Below are positions 42,288 through 53,952 of a stretch of DNA of 64,000 nucleotides, in pieces. The stretch covers positions 192,501 through 256,500 of the forward strand of contig CAJNDS010002771.1 in assembly GCA_905221605.1 (NCBI GenBank), read 5' to 3'. Every line of letters starts with the position of its first letter. Position 1 is the first letter of the stretch. The position numbers and the translations under genes were made by a program. This stretch comes from Symbiodinium natans (lineage: Eukaryota; Sar; Dinophyceae; Suessiales; Symbiodiniaceae). The notes below the pieces were generated by a model that did no database searches, had not been told where the DNA came from, and was given only the letters and a program-made list of their open reading frames with translations.

Positions 42288-44900
42288 GTCGCACTGTTGT
42301 AGCGTGGTAGGCAAGTCCTTTTGACGTTAATTACTGCTTGTTTGTTAGGTGTGGGTGATATTTCAAGTCATGATGCTCAGCAGGGCCTGTGCGAGGCAAA
42401 ATCCATGGGCGTGCGCAGTCAGGCCGTAGCCTGGCGCTTTGCTTATGGGGCAGCCAGCATCAGTTCCCAACGTTCTTCGTGTTCTTTTGGCACATTAAAA
42501 TGTCAATTCCTCTGAACCTTTCTTACCAAAACGGAGGTTGTTTCGGGCATGGCTTTGCGCCGCACGTCGAGCAACGTGAATATCATGAGCATGAGTCTGA
42601 GAAGGTTAGGCTTGTGATGGCAGAGGGAGCTTGCAACATCAACAGGTTCGAGGCCTTTCGGCCCATGGGATGTATGAAACAAGTTGGTGCTGAACATGAC
42701 TTGCTGCTTCTGTGTCGCGCCCATGAACATGCTCGGGGTTGAGTGGGGGTGTGCGGGGGGTTGGGGGTTGCGTTGACTGTCGTTGTTGTCGTTGTTGTCG
42801 ACGATGCCATGCGGAGGTTCTGAGTTTGGTGTGAGGTGGTGATGTCATGCCAATAGGTAACTTTATCCATGCCCTTCTTGAAGCGTGACCTTTTTGAAGC
42901 TAAGTAAGATATTCAAGCAAATTTTTCTCGTATACAGTATTTCGATATTGTAATCTACAATGGCTTGAATGTATCCATACAGTTCCCCCTGCCCCACCCC
43001 TCCCCCCCGCCTCCTTCTTCGCGCCTCCCCCACCCCCGCGATACCATCCCCTGCCTTAATTATTGCACCTGAACACCTCTCGCTCAGAGAAGCGCATGCC
43101 ATGCCAAGCACGACAGGCATGTCACTTGACAGGCTGCCGACCCCAGCGACTTTTCACAGTCATAAAAAGCGTCATCCATGCCATGTAAGGCAGGAGGCAC
43201 CAATACATGTGAAGGGATATTTCGGAATCTGGCTCATATGGTGCCATATAGGCTTGCAACACGGGGCCTCATCTTCTGGAGAGGTCTCAGAGAAAACATG
43301 GTTGTCCTGCATGCCAACTGCCGGACTAGTGACTTTTGCAATCTTTTGCAGGTCGAGAAACTGCAGGACAAAGACGATGGTGCTTGCACGTGCTTTCCTT
43401 TTGCATCCTGTCGGCCCAGCTTGTGCCAGGACAACCTAACTGCCGTGAATGCGGAACTTGAGAATGCACTGGCCGTGAAGGCCCCCGTACTAATCGTACG
43501 TGCGCTGCAGGCTCGGACAGTGCGCAGTGGGCTTGGCGTGTCGCACAAAGGAAAGCCTCCGAGCAGATCTAGACAGGCTAAAGTGCGGGACCCAGAAAAA
43601 GCATTGTAGAAACTTGTCTTATTTTTTATCGGAAACATGTTTCAGACATGTTCAGACTCTTAGGTTTGCCGAGATCAATGCCAACATGACCAAAAGTGCC
43701 AAGGACAGGCGCTGCAAGCAGGAGTTTGGTGCTGGCGTGTTCCCCAACCAAACATCAGAGCAAGGGCCGGATATTGGGGTCTACTAGGGCAGGTGTGTTT
43801 GGCCATATATCTGGGGTTCCTTTTGGGTGGGGTGGGGCTATGAGCGTGTCAGAAAATACACCATACTTTCATGTTTGTCCCAATGAGCCCCAACTGCCCA
43901 GAGCTGCCCCCTGCTCTTCGCAGAGGCAGTTCTGGACCTTAATTCTCAACAGGAGTCCAGGATGGTCGGCCAGGCGGTGCAAAGCCAGCATGATGTGGTG
44001 GGGAGATCTTCGGGGCATGGGCCCTTGGAAAAGAGGATTACGTCATATGAGGGGGTGGGAACCTGACAAACTGCCTGAACCCCGCCGAACACCGCATACG
44101 TAACGGACTAGTCCTAGGACTGGTAGGGGTGAAGGTGCGTACATAGAGAACAGTTTATCCATGTTTATCCACAGGACCGCGCCGAGGCTCAGGTCAAAGA
44201 GCTCAAGCTTGACGTCGAGCATTGGCGACAGAAGGCTGGAACTTCAGAAGCGTGTGTCATACATTGTCATACGTTGTCATACATACCAAGTCATGCTACT
44301 TGCGAGAAGGCTGATCCGATTGCCAGGCGCAAAGCTTGCAAAGAGATGAGGACAGAACAAAGCGCCAAAACCAGGCGCAGACAGTCTTTTGGCAGATGTC
44401 AACGCCTGCTGCTTTTGTGGGGACTTAGCCAAGAAGTCACGTAGCTCGCCCCAGTTTCATCAGGCCAGTGGTGGGATGGCTTTAATTAATGTACGCATGT
44501 ACAGTGCTTCAATCCATGTGCCCTCCTTGCAAGGACATCTCATGCTTAGAGCTAGAAGTCAAGGCTGGGCTCAGCTTTCAAAATAGTGTTGCTGTGCAGG
44601 GCCATTCGTATGCAGGACCTGCATCAGCAGAATGCACAGCTCTTGCTGACATTCCAGCAGTTCAAAGCGGTGCATCTCTGAGATCGCCAATTATGTTGCA
44701 CACTTGCTTCGAGCATCTTCGAGCCTGGCAGACCTGTCGAGGAGTTGGACACTGCATTAGCCGAGAACCACAGTCTGCAGGAGAGACTGAGAGACTCGGA
44801 TCACATCAGATTTGCAGCTGTAGCTTTATGAATTTCCACCTCGAGGACACAATCGACATGTACGAAACGAACCTCCAGCGTGCCACCGACCAGACAGCTG
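38650..44900 (+). CDS. multi-exon coiled-coil protein gene (partial model)
   Basis: A chain of short plus-strand exons, each flanked by AG and GT/GC-like borders, all Glu/Lys/Gln/Leu-rich. 38650-38719 reads KRKVHEEDLKKVRQMLQDKV. A triplicated block follows (LALNDLRGEHD, ERSAEAEVAKRDACKQ, ENLAAELSAQLQ, IDLEKTRAELLHKEHVR). Then come about 40860 (DLEVQDVDSRQRATTSELE), 40988 (ALALAEAEKQEVHEKA), 41482 (FAELRGQYFAAEQAQESRVR), 41611 (EASRELIEALRGELADLAAA), 43354 (VEKLQDKDDG), 43440 (LTAVNAELENALAV), 43551 (ESLRADLDRLKCG), 43665 (FAEINANMTKSAKDRRCKQE), 44176 (DRAEAQVKELKLDVEHWRQK), 44731 (PVEELDTALAENHSLQERLR) and 44849 (EDTIDMYETNLQRATDQTAE). The product would be a long rod-like protein. The family cannot be named from this. 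Confidence 0.65.
38759..40493 (+). repeat. 680-bp tandem exon-block duplication, two full copies plus a partial
   Basis: The word TCTCGCCTTGAACGACCTTC starts at 38761, 39439 and 40119, periods of 678 and 680 bp. Unit 3 stops matching near 40493. The copies differ at only scattered positions (for example GACGTGCTC or GACGCGCTC, GAGCAGGGGCA or GAGCATGGAGGCA). Each unit carries the same set of coiled-coil exons and intervening introns, so the duplication would lengthen the protein by repeated rod segments if the exons are spliced in. Confidence 0.95.
42231..42284. repeat. TG dinucleotide microsatellite
   Basis: About 27 TG units, preceded at 42196-42226 by a GC-rich alternating tract (GCGCGCGCGGGTGAGCGCGC). 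The long Val/Cys ORFs through it are artefacts. Confidence 0.95.
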
Positions 44901-44984
44901 AGCTGATGGGCCACAACAATCCAAAGCCGACAGCCAAGTATCGGCAGAGAGTGCCAGCAAAATCTCATAGAAGTTGAATGCTCT

Positions 44985-46790
44985 GCATCCCACAGACCGG
45001 CTCAAACTCACGGCATTTCACGGGCTATGTGCAGTGTGTGGAGTGTGTGGCGCAGTGTAGCGCAGTGGCAAAGCCATGTGCCGAGATGCTTGGCTCCAAG
45101 CTCAGAAACACAGCCGTGCCTGACATCGAGTCTCAGTTTCGGTAATATTTTCCTGAGCATTTTCCTGCAATGTGCGTTTGCAATAATTCTGGGGTTACGT
45201 TGATGCATCTGTTCACATGTTCTTGCCAAGCGCACTCTCGCCTACTAGTAGGCTTCGTGTTTGCTTGAAGTCGTGCTCATTGGCTCTTGATGCTCACTTC
45301 TCACTTGCCTGCCCGTGAAATTTGTTTTGGATGCGTCTTGTCTTGATCCTGTGCATATTTGTGTTTTCTGCGTTCTGTAGGATTGCTTAGAGACGCGTGT
45401 GTCGAAGTGGAAATGGCGCTCCCCAAAGCCAGCCACCACGACTTAGCAAGCAGGGGCTCGAAATTCAACAACTGCCGTAAGCGACACCACGAGATATCTT
45501 GGTCCCAGCCGTTAGAATGTTTTCAAAGAATGGATGCCACCGACAATGGATGCCACCGACAAACCATGCATCATTGCATGACGGATGTGCTCAGTAAAGT
45601 CTTTGTGCAGTCTGGTGTGCCGACTATCGGATACTATCGTGGTTCCGACGACTTGGGTCAGTGGATTCCACTATCGATACTATCGTTTGGCACCAGACTT
45701 GGAAGTCCGTTGAAGCTTTTCAGAATGCAGGTTGGTCTTCTGTACAGTTTGGACCCAAGGAGCGCCTGCACCTGATAGACGGTCAACAGACGGTCAACAG
45801 ACGTCAACAGTGTTTCGCCAGGATGAGCAAGGCTTGTGTGATGCCAAGCTGGTGTTGGTTGTTCGAGCTGGGCAGTCGCATAACTGCATTGAAGAGGCTT
45901 GGCTTGCCGTATTGGCGTATTGGCGTGTTCGTGCACACTGTACAGACACTGTACCTTCGACGCGGCTCAGATTAACTCCGATGTGATCGTGGTGAGCATC
46001 GGCGAGCCGAACAAACGGGGGTCAGTCGCCAGTGTTAAAAGCAAGTTGTGAAGGGCACGCTGGGGGCGAAGGCGAGCGAACCGCGAACTCAGTGGTTTTC
46101 TTCGAGCCCTTCTTGGCCTCGCAGAGGATCAGGAGCCTTTTCCGCTTTGACCGTTTGCAGCGCACAGGCTCAAGACTGCACATTTGTCAGGTTCGGTTGC
46201 AGGACAACGTGAGCAACAAGAGCACGGAGCCCGGGGAGCACGTTCGCCCATGTTCGCCCATGTTCGCCTAACTTTTTTCTGCTTTGCATGCTCCTCTGTC
46301 CAATTCAGGCAAAACTTTGTTCCTGAAACGGCTGGCCTGCGACAAACGGGAATTCATTTGGCAGCTTCAATCCAAGGCTTCAGAAAGAGTCTCGTATGGC
46401 TGCGCAGCGATCTGATCCAAACCTGACAGGTGGGTGACAAACAGCCTCCGCGCTTTGCGGCCGAGGAAGCAAATGCTGCATTTGCCTGAGTTTGGGTGTG
46501 GATCAGCCGCCGAAGCTCTAGGGCATCAACCGGCAAACTTTGAGGACAACAGTTAGTGGATTCATGTGGATTCCATGAAAAACCTTCGGGACAGTTGCAA
46601 GACAACACTTCGTCGCGTTCACACACATCATACATCTGACGCGCGGGCGTGGTGTTCTCATTCGTGGCGAGTTTCGGCAAAGCGCTTGTCATTGAAGCGC
46701 CTGCTAGCTCCTAGAGCCTGGCTAGAGGCGTAGAGGATGTTAGAGGATGTTGGAGGTTAAAGGTCTCAAAGCCCAAAACCGGACAACGGC
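44985..46790. other. no clear exon recognised
   Basis: Probably intron or intergenic sequence between coiled-coil exons. Short ORFs occur on both strands. A triplicate of GTTCGCCCAT lies near 46241-46268. Confidence 0.4.
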
Positions 46791-46804
46791 CCAAGCAATG
46801 TCCG

Positions 46805-47220
46805 GTGCACTGCCAGTGGAATGCAAAAGATGAAGTTGGCAACTTGCATGGTGAGGCCCTGCGTTTGGCAGACTCTTCCGCAAAGCGCCTGAAGGTGGGT
46901 TCCTTGAGGTTTGAAGTGCAGCACATGGCAGTACTCTTCCCACTAAGTGCTTTCTCTGTGCAGGAAGAGACCGGCGAATACCGCCGCTTGCAGGAGGAGG
47001 ACATGTGCGTGTGAATCGGCAACATGACAGACAGACACACACTTGACATGAGTTGTCAGTCGCAAATTTGCTCTTCCTCGTGTGCCGAATCTTGAAGATG
47101 ACTGATGCATTACACAAAAAAGTGCGACGAACAGCTTTCTAAACATCCTCACGTGTTGGACCTCCAAAACGAGCAGGTGCATGTCAAGACGTCCCTTGAC
47201 AGTTCTACATCTTGCCATTT
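46805..47220 (+). CDS. further coiled-coil exons
   Basis: Three exon-like pieces: about 46814-46893 reads QWNAKDEVGNLHGEALRLAD followed by SSAKRLK, ending before GTGGGT. From 46963 after TGCAG the reading is EETGEYRRLQEEDM, then a GTGTGA donor. At 47119-47175 it reads KCDEQLSKHPHVLDLQNEQ. The style matches the exons at 38.6-44.9 kb, so this is likely the same gene; the links are not proven. Confidence 0.45.
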
Positions 47221-47229
47221 TGGTTGGAT

Positions 47230-50200
47230 TCTATTCCTAGATGTGTGTTCCATCCTCCTGTTGGAAGATGAAACTGAACTCTCACATACTGCAAACAACG
47301 TTCGTCCTACTCCCTTGGAAACAGGGCTTGCGCAGACACACGTGGGCAAATACAACGACACAAGAATGTGCTTGAAACGAATCACCTTAGCAACTTCAAA
47401 GGTCGCTTGGGTCAATGACAGTCAATGAGGCCAAGTCAGACAGGATAGTCCATCCTGCGTTTTGTTCATCTAAGTAGTTGTGTGTCTTGAACCCCATCGC
47501 TGTTTTGGAAATAAGCTCCTTACATGGGAAATTCTTTGGGCAACAGAGATTGTGGAAGAAACGACCAAGGCATCCATCTGCTCCAAGCTGGCACGTCACA
47601 ACGTGACCAAAAGCCCCAGGAGTGCCTTCTTAATTGTTGAATACGGCAGTAATCGAACATGGAGACTCTGCAGTTCTTCAGCAACCTTTTCTCTCACGCG
47701 CAAAATCAAAGAAAGCTCAGAGCCATAACAGCTCTCTGGCAGGGCAGAATGTGTGGCATCCGCGTGACACTGCATCTCGGGCAGTTGCGGGTGCATGGCC
47801 GTGCTGAACACAATGTCTGGTGAACACAATGTCTGACCTCACGCAGATATGGACTGTGATGGTGTGCAGCTCACTGGCCTCCTCTTGCGAACCGGCTCTT
47901 CAGCCCCTTGCCTTGCTCGGTCCTGTGCGAGGGGATCCTCCCCGAACTTGTCTTTTTGCAGGGGGCGCACACGCGCCCGCCTGCCTATGCCAGGCCAATG
48001 AGCATGTGGGCTTGTCGCTTTCCCCTTGTGCTGTTGTGTCCTTGCGCCGCCCTCAGAAGTAGGGACGGCGTCTTTGCCGTTTTGTTTTGTCGTGGCTCCT
48101 AGCCAATTCTGCCAGCTGACATGTGGCAGCGTTGGTTGCTTGGAGCGCCCTGGCTCTGTCAATCTTGCCGGAAACCGGAAAGAATGAACAGAAGCACCGA
48201 ACTAAGTGGCTGCGGGCGTGTAGGGTGCTCTGTTACTTTCACACGGTTAAATGGCACGAGACCTAGGTTTTCGTGCTATGTTGACGAAAAAACATGGTTG
48301 TTGGACATCCAGGAAACTACTGCATTCAGGAGAAGATTACACTCTGTTTTGTTTGGAGTGCGCATCGAGAAGCGACACTGGAGCCGTATCGAGAGGTCAG
48401 CGTCTGCAAAGCCGCGAGTGCATGGCACCCAGTGAAGAAGCGTGCGAAGCAGATGCCATGGCAGAGCTCCCTTTCGACTCTCCAGTGAAGATAGCTCAAA
48501 GGGTGGCTGTCCAGAGCCCGGGTGGTGCGATGCAAAAGAGTAGAATACAGAGAAGGAGAACCAGGGCGCGACGCTTCCAACTCCTCGACAGGGAATGTGG
48601 ACAGGCCTTGCAGTGCAGCCGGCAGCGACACACCTCACAGCCGCAGTATGATGACTGCTGACAGCGCCAAAGCGAGCCATGCTGTGCTGAAGCTGTGCTA
48701 CATGAAGGTGGACTTGAGGACCCTGAAAAAGTCTCAAAAGACCGGAAAATCGCAGCATCTACCAGGGCGCCCTATGCGCCCGCCACCAACTAAGTTGCAT
48801 CCACTCTCGGCACTCCCGAAGCTAGCTTCAGAACTGACGTGGTCAGACGTTGAGCATCGTTGAGACCATCGGGCTGTAACGTAAGAGGGTGAGGCGATGC
48901 ATGACGCCAAGCTCTTCATTCGCTGGAAGCCGCCCCCGTTCTCCGTGCCAGCACAAAGTGTGAGCCTCTTCGTTGTATGTTCGCTCAAACTTTGTAGAAT
49001 CCCCCTGCCTGAAAAAGGGGACAACATGCAAAACATGTTGGCTAGAACTGTGCATGTGCGCTGGGAAACAGTGTGTCACACCAACACACAGACAACAACT
49101 GCAAGTCTGGACCTGCATACTACTGCACATCTACTGCACTTCGATTTCTATCATGGTTTTCCACGATGCTCACGCGCCCTTCTTTCCAGGCACATGCTGA
49201 AGCATTGTCGGCATTGGCCACTGCACCCTCGCCATACTCAGACAAGGTGTTGACATGCCAGAACTTACGAATAAGAAAGGTCAAGCAAGCGGGCCAGGTG
49301 TCATTGCTGGAACGCCCAGCCCTGCCGCAAGTACTGAGAGTGCGGAGGCGCCAGTTTAGCATAATTAGCTTTTGCCCAGACCACAAGCTTTCGCAACTTC
49401 CGTGAGGCCAAGCAGTCGGCACGGTGAAGACAAGCGAGACCTTGACACGATGCCGGGCCACAGTCCGGGCACTGCGAGCCCAAACATGGGGCTCTCCATC
49501 AATGCCAGCCACGCCGCAGAAACCAAAGGCTGGCTTCGTAGTAGCATAAGTCCCTTCCGCCGAACTGCGTGTCAGACGAAAGAAGGGGTGAGTGCATCCA
49601 AGCCTGCACACACTTGCGCAGGGCCAGCCGGTCCTGATGATGAGAATGGCCTGCAGGGCCTTTTGAAATACGCGTCCGATGAGAGCTCTGAGGACTGAGG
49701 TTTTATGAATGCCTTGGAAGCATTTCCGGGTATGGACATGGTCAGGACGAGGTCGAAGCTGATGAGGAAGACAGTGAAAGTGAATGACGTATGCTCATTT
49801 GGCCATGTGATGCTTCGGGCATCAAAACAGAGGGAATCGTGCTCTTACATGATTGGAGCATTGCCGCGGTGTTCTGCAGTAACCTGAGCGGCGATGATGT
49901 GGTGGGACTGCAAATTGAGGCAAAAGATTCGACACATGGTCAACTTGAAGGAGGAGTGGCTGTGAGCGAAATTGAGCGAAGTTGTCTGATCCATCTCATG
50001 TGCAACGGCTTTGTCAGACGGTCATATTCCTATTGTATTAACTTTGAGCGTGTAATGGCTCCTGAGAGGAAAACAAAGAGTTGCGGGATCAGCTCAAGAA
50101 GGTCAGCTGATGCTGCGATGCCGTGGCTATCATTCTCTTGAGCCATTTGCCGTCCCCCCACCCATGCCTTTTTTGTTTTGTGCAGGCCAAGCAGCGCATA

Positions 50201-51000
50201 ACCCAACTGGGGGCTCCAAGCTCACAAGGGTCTTGCTAAGCGTTGGTCCCTGTGCAAAAGCGTTTGAGGTATCACGTAAAGGAGAAGGCTTGCTTGAAGC
50301 GCTGGCCTCGTTCTCGCATTCGCACGGTGCAGGCACGGCTTTGTGGCTTTGTACTTTCAGTTGCCTCCGGCCGTATGACACTTTACGATAGGCGATCAGC
50401 TTTCTGTTCCTGCGAGCCCCTGGGCACCCGAAACACCAGCGAAAGGCTGGAAGCATGTGGAAGCAGTGATCTGCCACGTGTCCACGCGATGCTCAATTTC
50501 AATATGTTTTACATGCCTAGACGGACATCATGTCGCAGGCGCAGAGACGCGAACTCCCAAACGCCCTGGAACCCCAACGCGGAAGCCAGCGTTGACCCCT
50601 CAGCCTGAGATGGACAAGGAAGCATAGAAAACAGGGCCGTGCATGGGGTGATGCGGGCCCCTGACTTCCATGCAGCCTGCGTCAAACGCAAGCCAAGTTC
50701 CGCTCGCGGGGCTCGGTCGAATCCTCTTGAGGACTGGGGGATTGAAGCATGTTGAAGCGCACACTCGTGCCGCATTATGCCGTTGGGCTTGAAGGTTAAG
50801 TAAGGGACAGGGGTCGAGGGTTGGGGGAGACAGTTCAGGACGGCTTGCTGTGAAAAGATTCCGGGCATGATGCGCAGCTATCACTGTTTTTGCTGAACTG
50901 GGGGGAGGGACAGGGAGCCCTGATGCAGAAAGGGTGATGTACGTAGGGTGCCCGGGGAGAGGGGTAACCTTTTTCGTATTTCGTGTATTCATCTGGAAAT
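47230..51000. other. mostly no gene recognised; weak exon candidates
   Basis: Weak candidates include a charged frame near 48440-48660 and an acidic frame near 49440-49698 ending LLKYASDESSED at a stop. A second acidic tail (QDEVEADEEDSESE, stop near 49787) follows in another frame. None has a recognised domain. The rest looks non-coding. Confidence 0.35.
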
Positions 51001-51013
51001 CTCAGTTCAGAAT

Positions 51014-51110
51014 GTGAAAGCAGATTGACGAGGAGGAGTACCAGGTGCGCATGGTCGAGGAAGAGCGCAGGCGCCAAATGCAGGAGCTAGATATTGCACT
51101 TGTGCTTTCT
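51014..51110 (+). CDS. coiled-coil exon
   Basis: After GAAAGCAG the reading is [20 protein letters not shown] followed by ELDIA, a strongly charged helix. The right boundary is unclear. It lies on the same strand and has the same style as the exons upstream and is probably part of the same gene or an adjacent one. Confidence 0.5.
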
Positions 51111-51114
51111 CAAG

Positions 51115-53640
51115 GGGCCGTGCTCATAATGTGGCTCACAATTCAGGATCGTGCGGTGGAGCGCGTGCAGACAGACTTCCAGCACTTCATTGCATTGATT
51201 GAGAGAGTTTCTTGACGGCACAGATCTGCACAGCCACCCGTGCGCCACTGCTTCAGATTGCCACCAATGCGCTGCCCCAAACAGATGTTGATCTGAGACC
51301 CTGTGGGATTAGGAGAGGGGGGAGAAGATCCAGTGCGAGTGTTGGGGCGCAGCAGACTTGCCTGACAGCCTGACAGTGCCTCCTTTTTGATTGATTGTCG
51401 CTATATTGCAGAAAGAAGGCCGACAAGGCTGCAGCTTTGACTCTTAAGATGGCCTTCGTGCTTTTTGCTGGCACTTTATCACTCGGCAACGAAGGATGTC
51501 GTCTGGACTTGGCCACAAGTGCGAACGCTGCAGCCGTTGAACTTTGGGTGGGTTTTAGAATTGTATCATGCCTCGACATGCATGTTGCTTCATGAATAGC
51601 TTCTCCTGTGGGCACTTGGCAAGTTTTTGCTTCGGCCCTGGCTACTTTCAATGTTCGCAGCGCCGTACCTTTCGTAGCATAACATTTCCTTTCAATCTTT
51701 CGCTTGAGCAGAGCATTCAGCATATGCGATTCCACATCCGTGACGTTGGACAACACCTTCTGGACCACGTGTTGCGGGGACTTTCTGCTCAGAGTCCCTA
51801 CCTGGTAGATTCAGACTTCTCAATGAGTTTCGAGCTAGAGCCAGGGGTAAGATGTATTTTCGAGTGCGCGGTGCGGAGTCAAGCGCTATGAGTAGAAATT
51901 TGCGAGTGCGTGAAAAGACGTATGTTTGTTTATGAGAAACAAAATGTGGAGCAATCATGGCTGCGAATACAGAGATGGAGCAAGACTCGTGGAAGTAGAT
52001 CTACTTGCCGAGTAACGTCGCCCCATGGCAAAAGTGCGTGAGATAATGTGCGTGTCATGAAAAACTGCCCCCGGCATCTGGGGATCTTCTGTTGGATTTC
52101 TCCTGGGGTTCTGGATGGACTACTGATGGACTTATGGCCATCCCAGTAAGAGTCGATTTGAAGACCATGGACCATCCCGAGTGTATGGGGAGGCGATGTG
52201 GGAGAATGTGCACTCTTCTTTTTTTCGACGGGCAGCATTGCTAGCTTAGCTGGCTCAAGACTTGGGTTTGCAGCGTAACACAGCCTACTTGTGTGTGGAG
52301 CTTGGTGACCTCAGTTGTTTTAATCATGTTGTTGTTGCCCTTGCTGTTGGAAACTTGTTGTTGGTCGTTTGTGGTCTGTGTTATTTGATGTCCGTCGTCC
52401 GTTCTGTGTTGTGTGTTGCTTATTTATTATGTTATTATTTTCCCATAGCCATGTTCACCTTTTCCCGTGTGTTTTTACACTTTTACGTTGTGCTTCTTTG
52501 TCGGGTGGAGAACCAATCGAAATCGCTAAGGTCGTCAACAAACGAAGCGATCATTTTTAGACTCCCGTGTTCAAGTTGTTCATCCACATGGCGGGAATCC
52601 CGAACAGACATCCGCACTCAAACGGAGGTTTCACAAAACCATGCAACTAACAACTAACCTTCACTCAGGCTGTGCTGTCCGAAGATCGCGTGGAAGACTC
52701 GCCCAATCCAGCTGCGCGGCACCTATATACTTGGGTGAGGTTCCAGACATGCAATGGTCAAGGAGGAGGAACGTTGGCCGCTGTCGTAAGGCATTGCTGG
52801 AACGGCTTCGGGCCATGGCTAGCAAGCAAGGACTCGACATCACCGATGTGGAGCCAGGCGCATGTTCGCCACAAACCCATCAGCAGTCATGCGGTTGGAT
52901 AGTTCAAAGCGGGTTCAGGTTCAGTGATTTTTCCACAGGAGCGAACGAACACTGTCAAGATGAAGATGAGTCACAGTAACTGGACTTGGCCGCCGAGTTG
53001 GGCTCTCAGCGAATGATGGCTCTGATGACGTTATTCCGTTATGTCTGCTGAAGTTGGGGTGGACCGTTCAAGTCCGAAGGCGCAACGCGCGGCTGCAGGA
53101 CGGCGACAGCTTTGCTTTATATCGGTTGTTCAGAATCCGCACGGCGGGGTGCTCACAGGTCGGAAAGTGTGGGGACACTGCCCGAGATTGAAGAAGTGAC
53201 AAACAGCAGCGCATGGCGTTCACTGCCAGTCGATCCTTGAGGTGTAAGGCAATTCGTAATTTAATGTCTCCATGCACCGGAGATTGCATGAGTCTTGCGG
53301 ATCGCTTGAATCCGCAAAGCCGCAAAAAAGCAGCTAGCCACAGTACCTGCGACTGCCGGCAGAAGCTGACTGCATCCATCTTTCTTGCTCCAGTCAACAT
53401 AGATTGCCCTCTCCTATTTTGCATAGAGTGACTGATTCTGCGTGCGCCAGAATTTGTGAGATGGGCTCGCGGGTGGGTGATATATGGTGATATGATTGAA
53501 ATGCTTCAATGGAACGTGTCACATGAGTAGCACCAGTTTTCGTCAATAGAATCCAGCACTCGGCGATTGACAAGCATTGGGATTGTAGGTGCAAGGATGA
53601 AACAGGACAAGAAAACGAGTTAAAACGAGTACAGTGAGCC
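51115..53640. other. mostly no gene recognised; possible small exons
   Basis: Possible exons near 52671 (AVLSEDRVEDSPNPAAR, after CAG) and 52981 (LDLAAELGSQRMMALMT). A T-rich, low-complexity stretch lies at 52320-52560. No domain was identified. The 3' end of the coiled-coil gene probably lies here. Confidence 0.35.
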
Positions 53641-53905
53641 ATGGCTCAAAGTGCTGTAAGATGGCCGCGGTTTTGCGTACTTCTGGCTTTGGGAAGTACC
53701 TGCTTTGTACAGCTGGCTTCGAACTTCGTGTTCGGAAGATCGCACCAACAGCAGCGCTCGAGGTGGAGAGCAGCACCCGTTCTTGCCGTGGCTAGCACTC
53801 CTGATGTTGACCTGGACACGGAGCTTGGAATTTTGGCTCCTCTACCTCACGCGGGACTATCAAGATACAAAGGAGCTTCCTTTGATGCGGAGGCCGCGCG
53901 CAATA
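53641..53905 (+). CDS. first exon with bipartite plastid-targeting-like leader
   Basis: ATG at 53641 begins MAQSAVRWPRFCVLLALGST, a signal-peptide-like hydrophobic stretch, followed by a basic, Ser/Gln/Arg-rich region (FGRSHQQQRSRWRAAP) with FVFG near the expected cleavage position. This layout, a signal peptide then a transit-like region starting with Phe, is typical of nuclear-encoded plastid proteins in algae with secondary plastids. The mature part begins about VASTPDVDLDTELGIL. The exon ends at about 53900 and the next compatible one starts at 53953. It is interpreted as the start of the TPR gene that follows. Confidence 0.55.
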
Positions 53906-53952
53906 GTTGACTTCTTGAGTAGCTTGATTGTGACGGCTTTTTGTGCTCTGAG

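Noticed and set aside
52230-52265. Possible spliced-leader relic near GGCTCAAG
   Set aside because: Only about eight bases match the dinoflagellate spliced-leader end; upstream bases differ.
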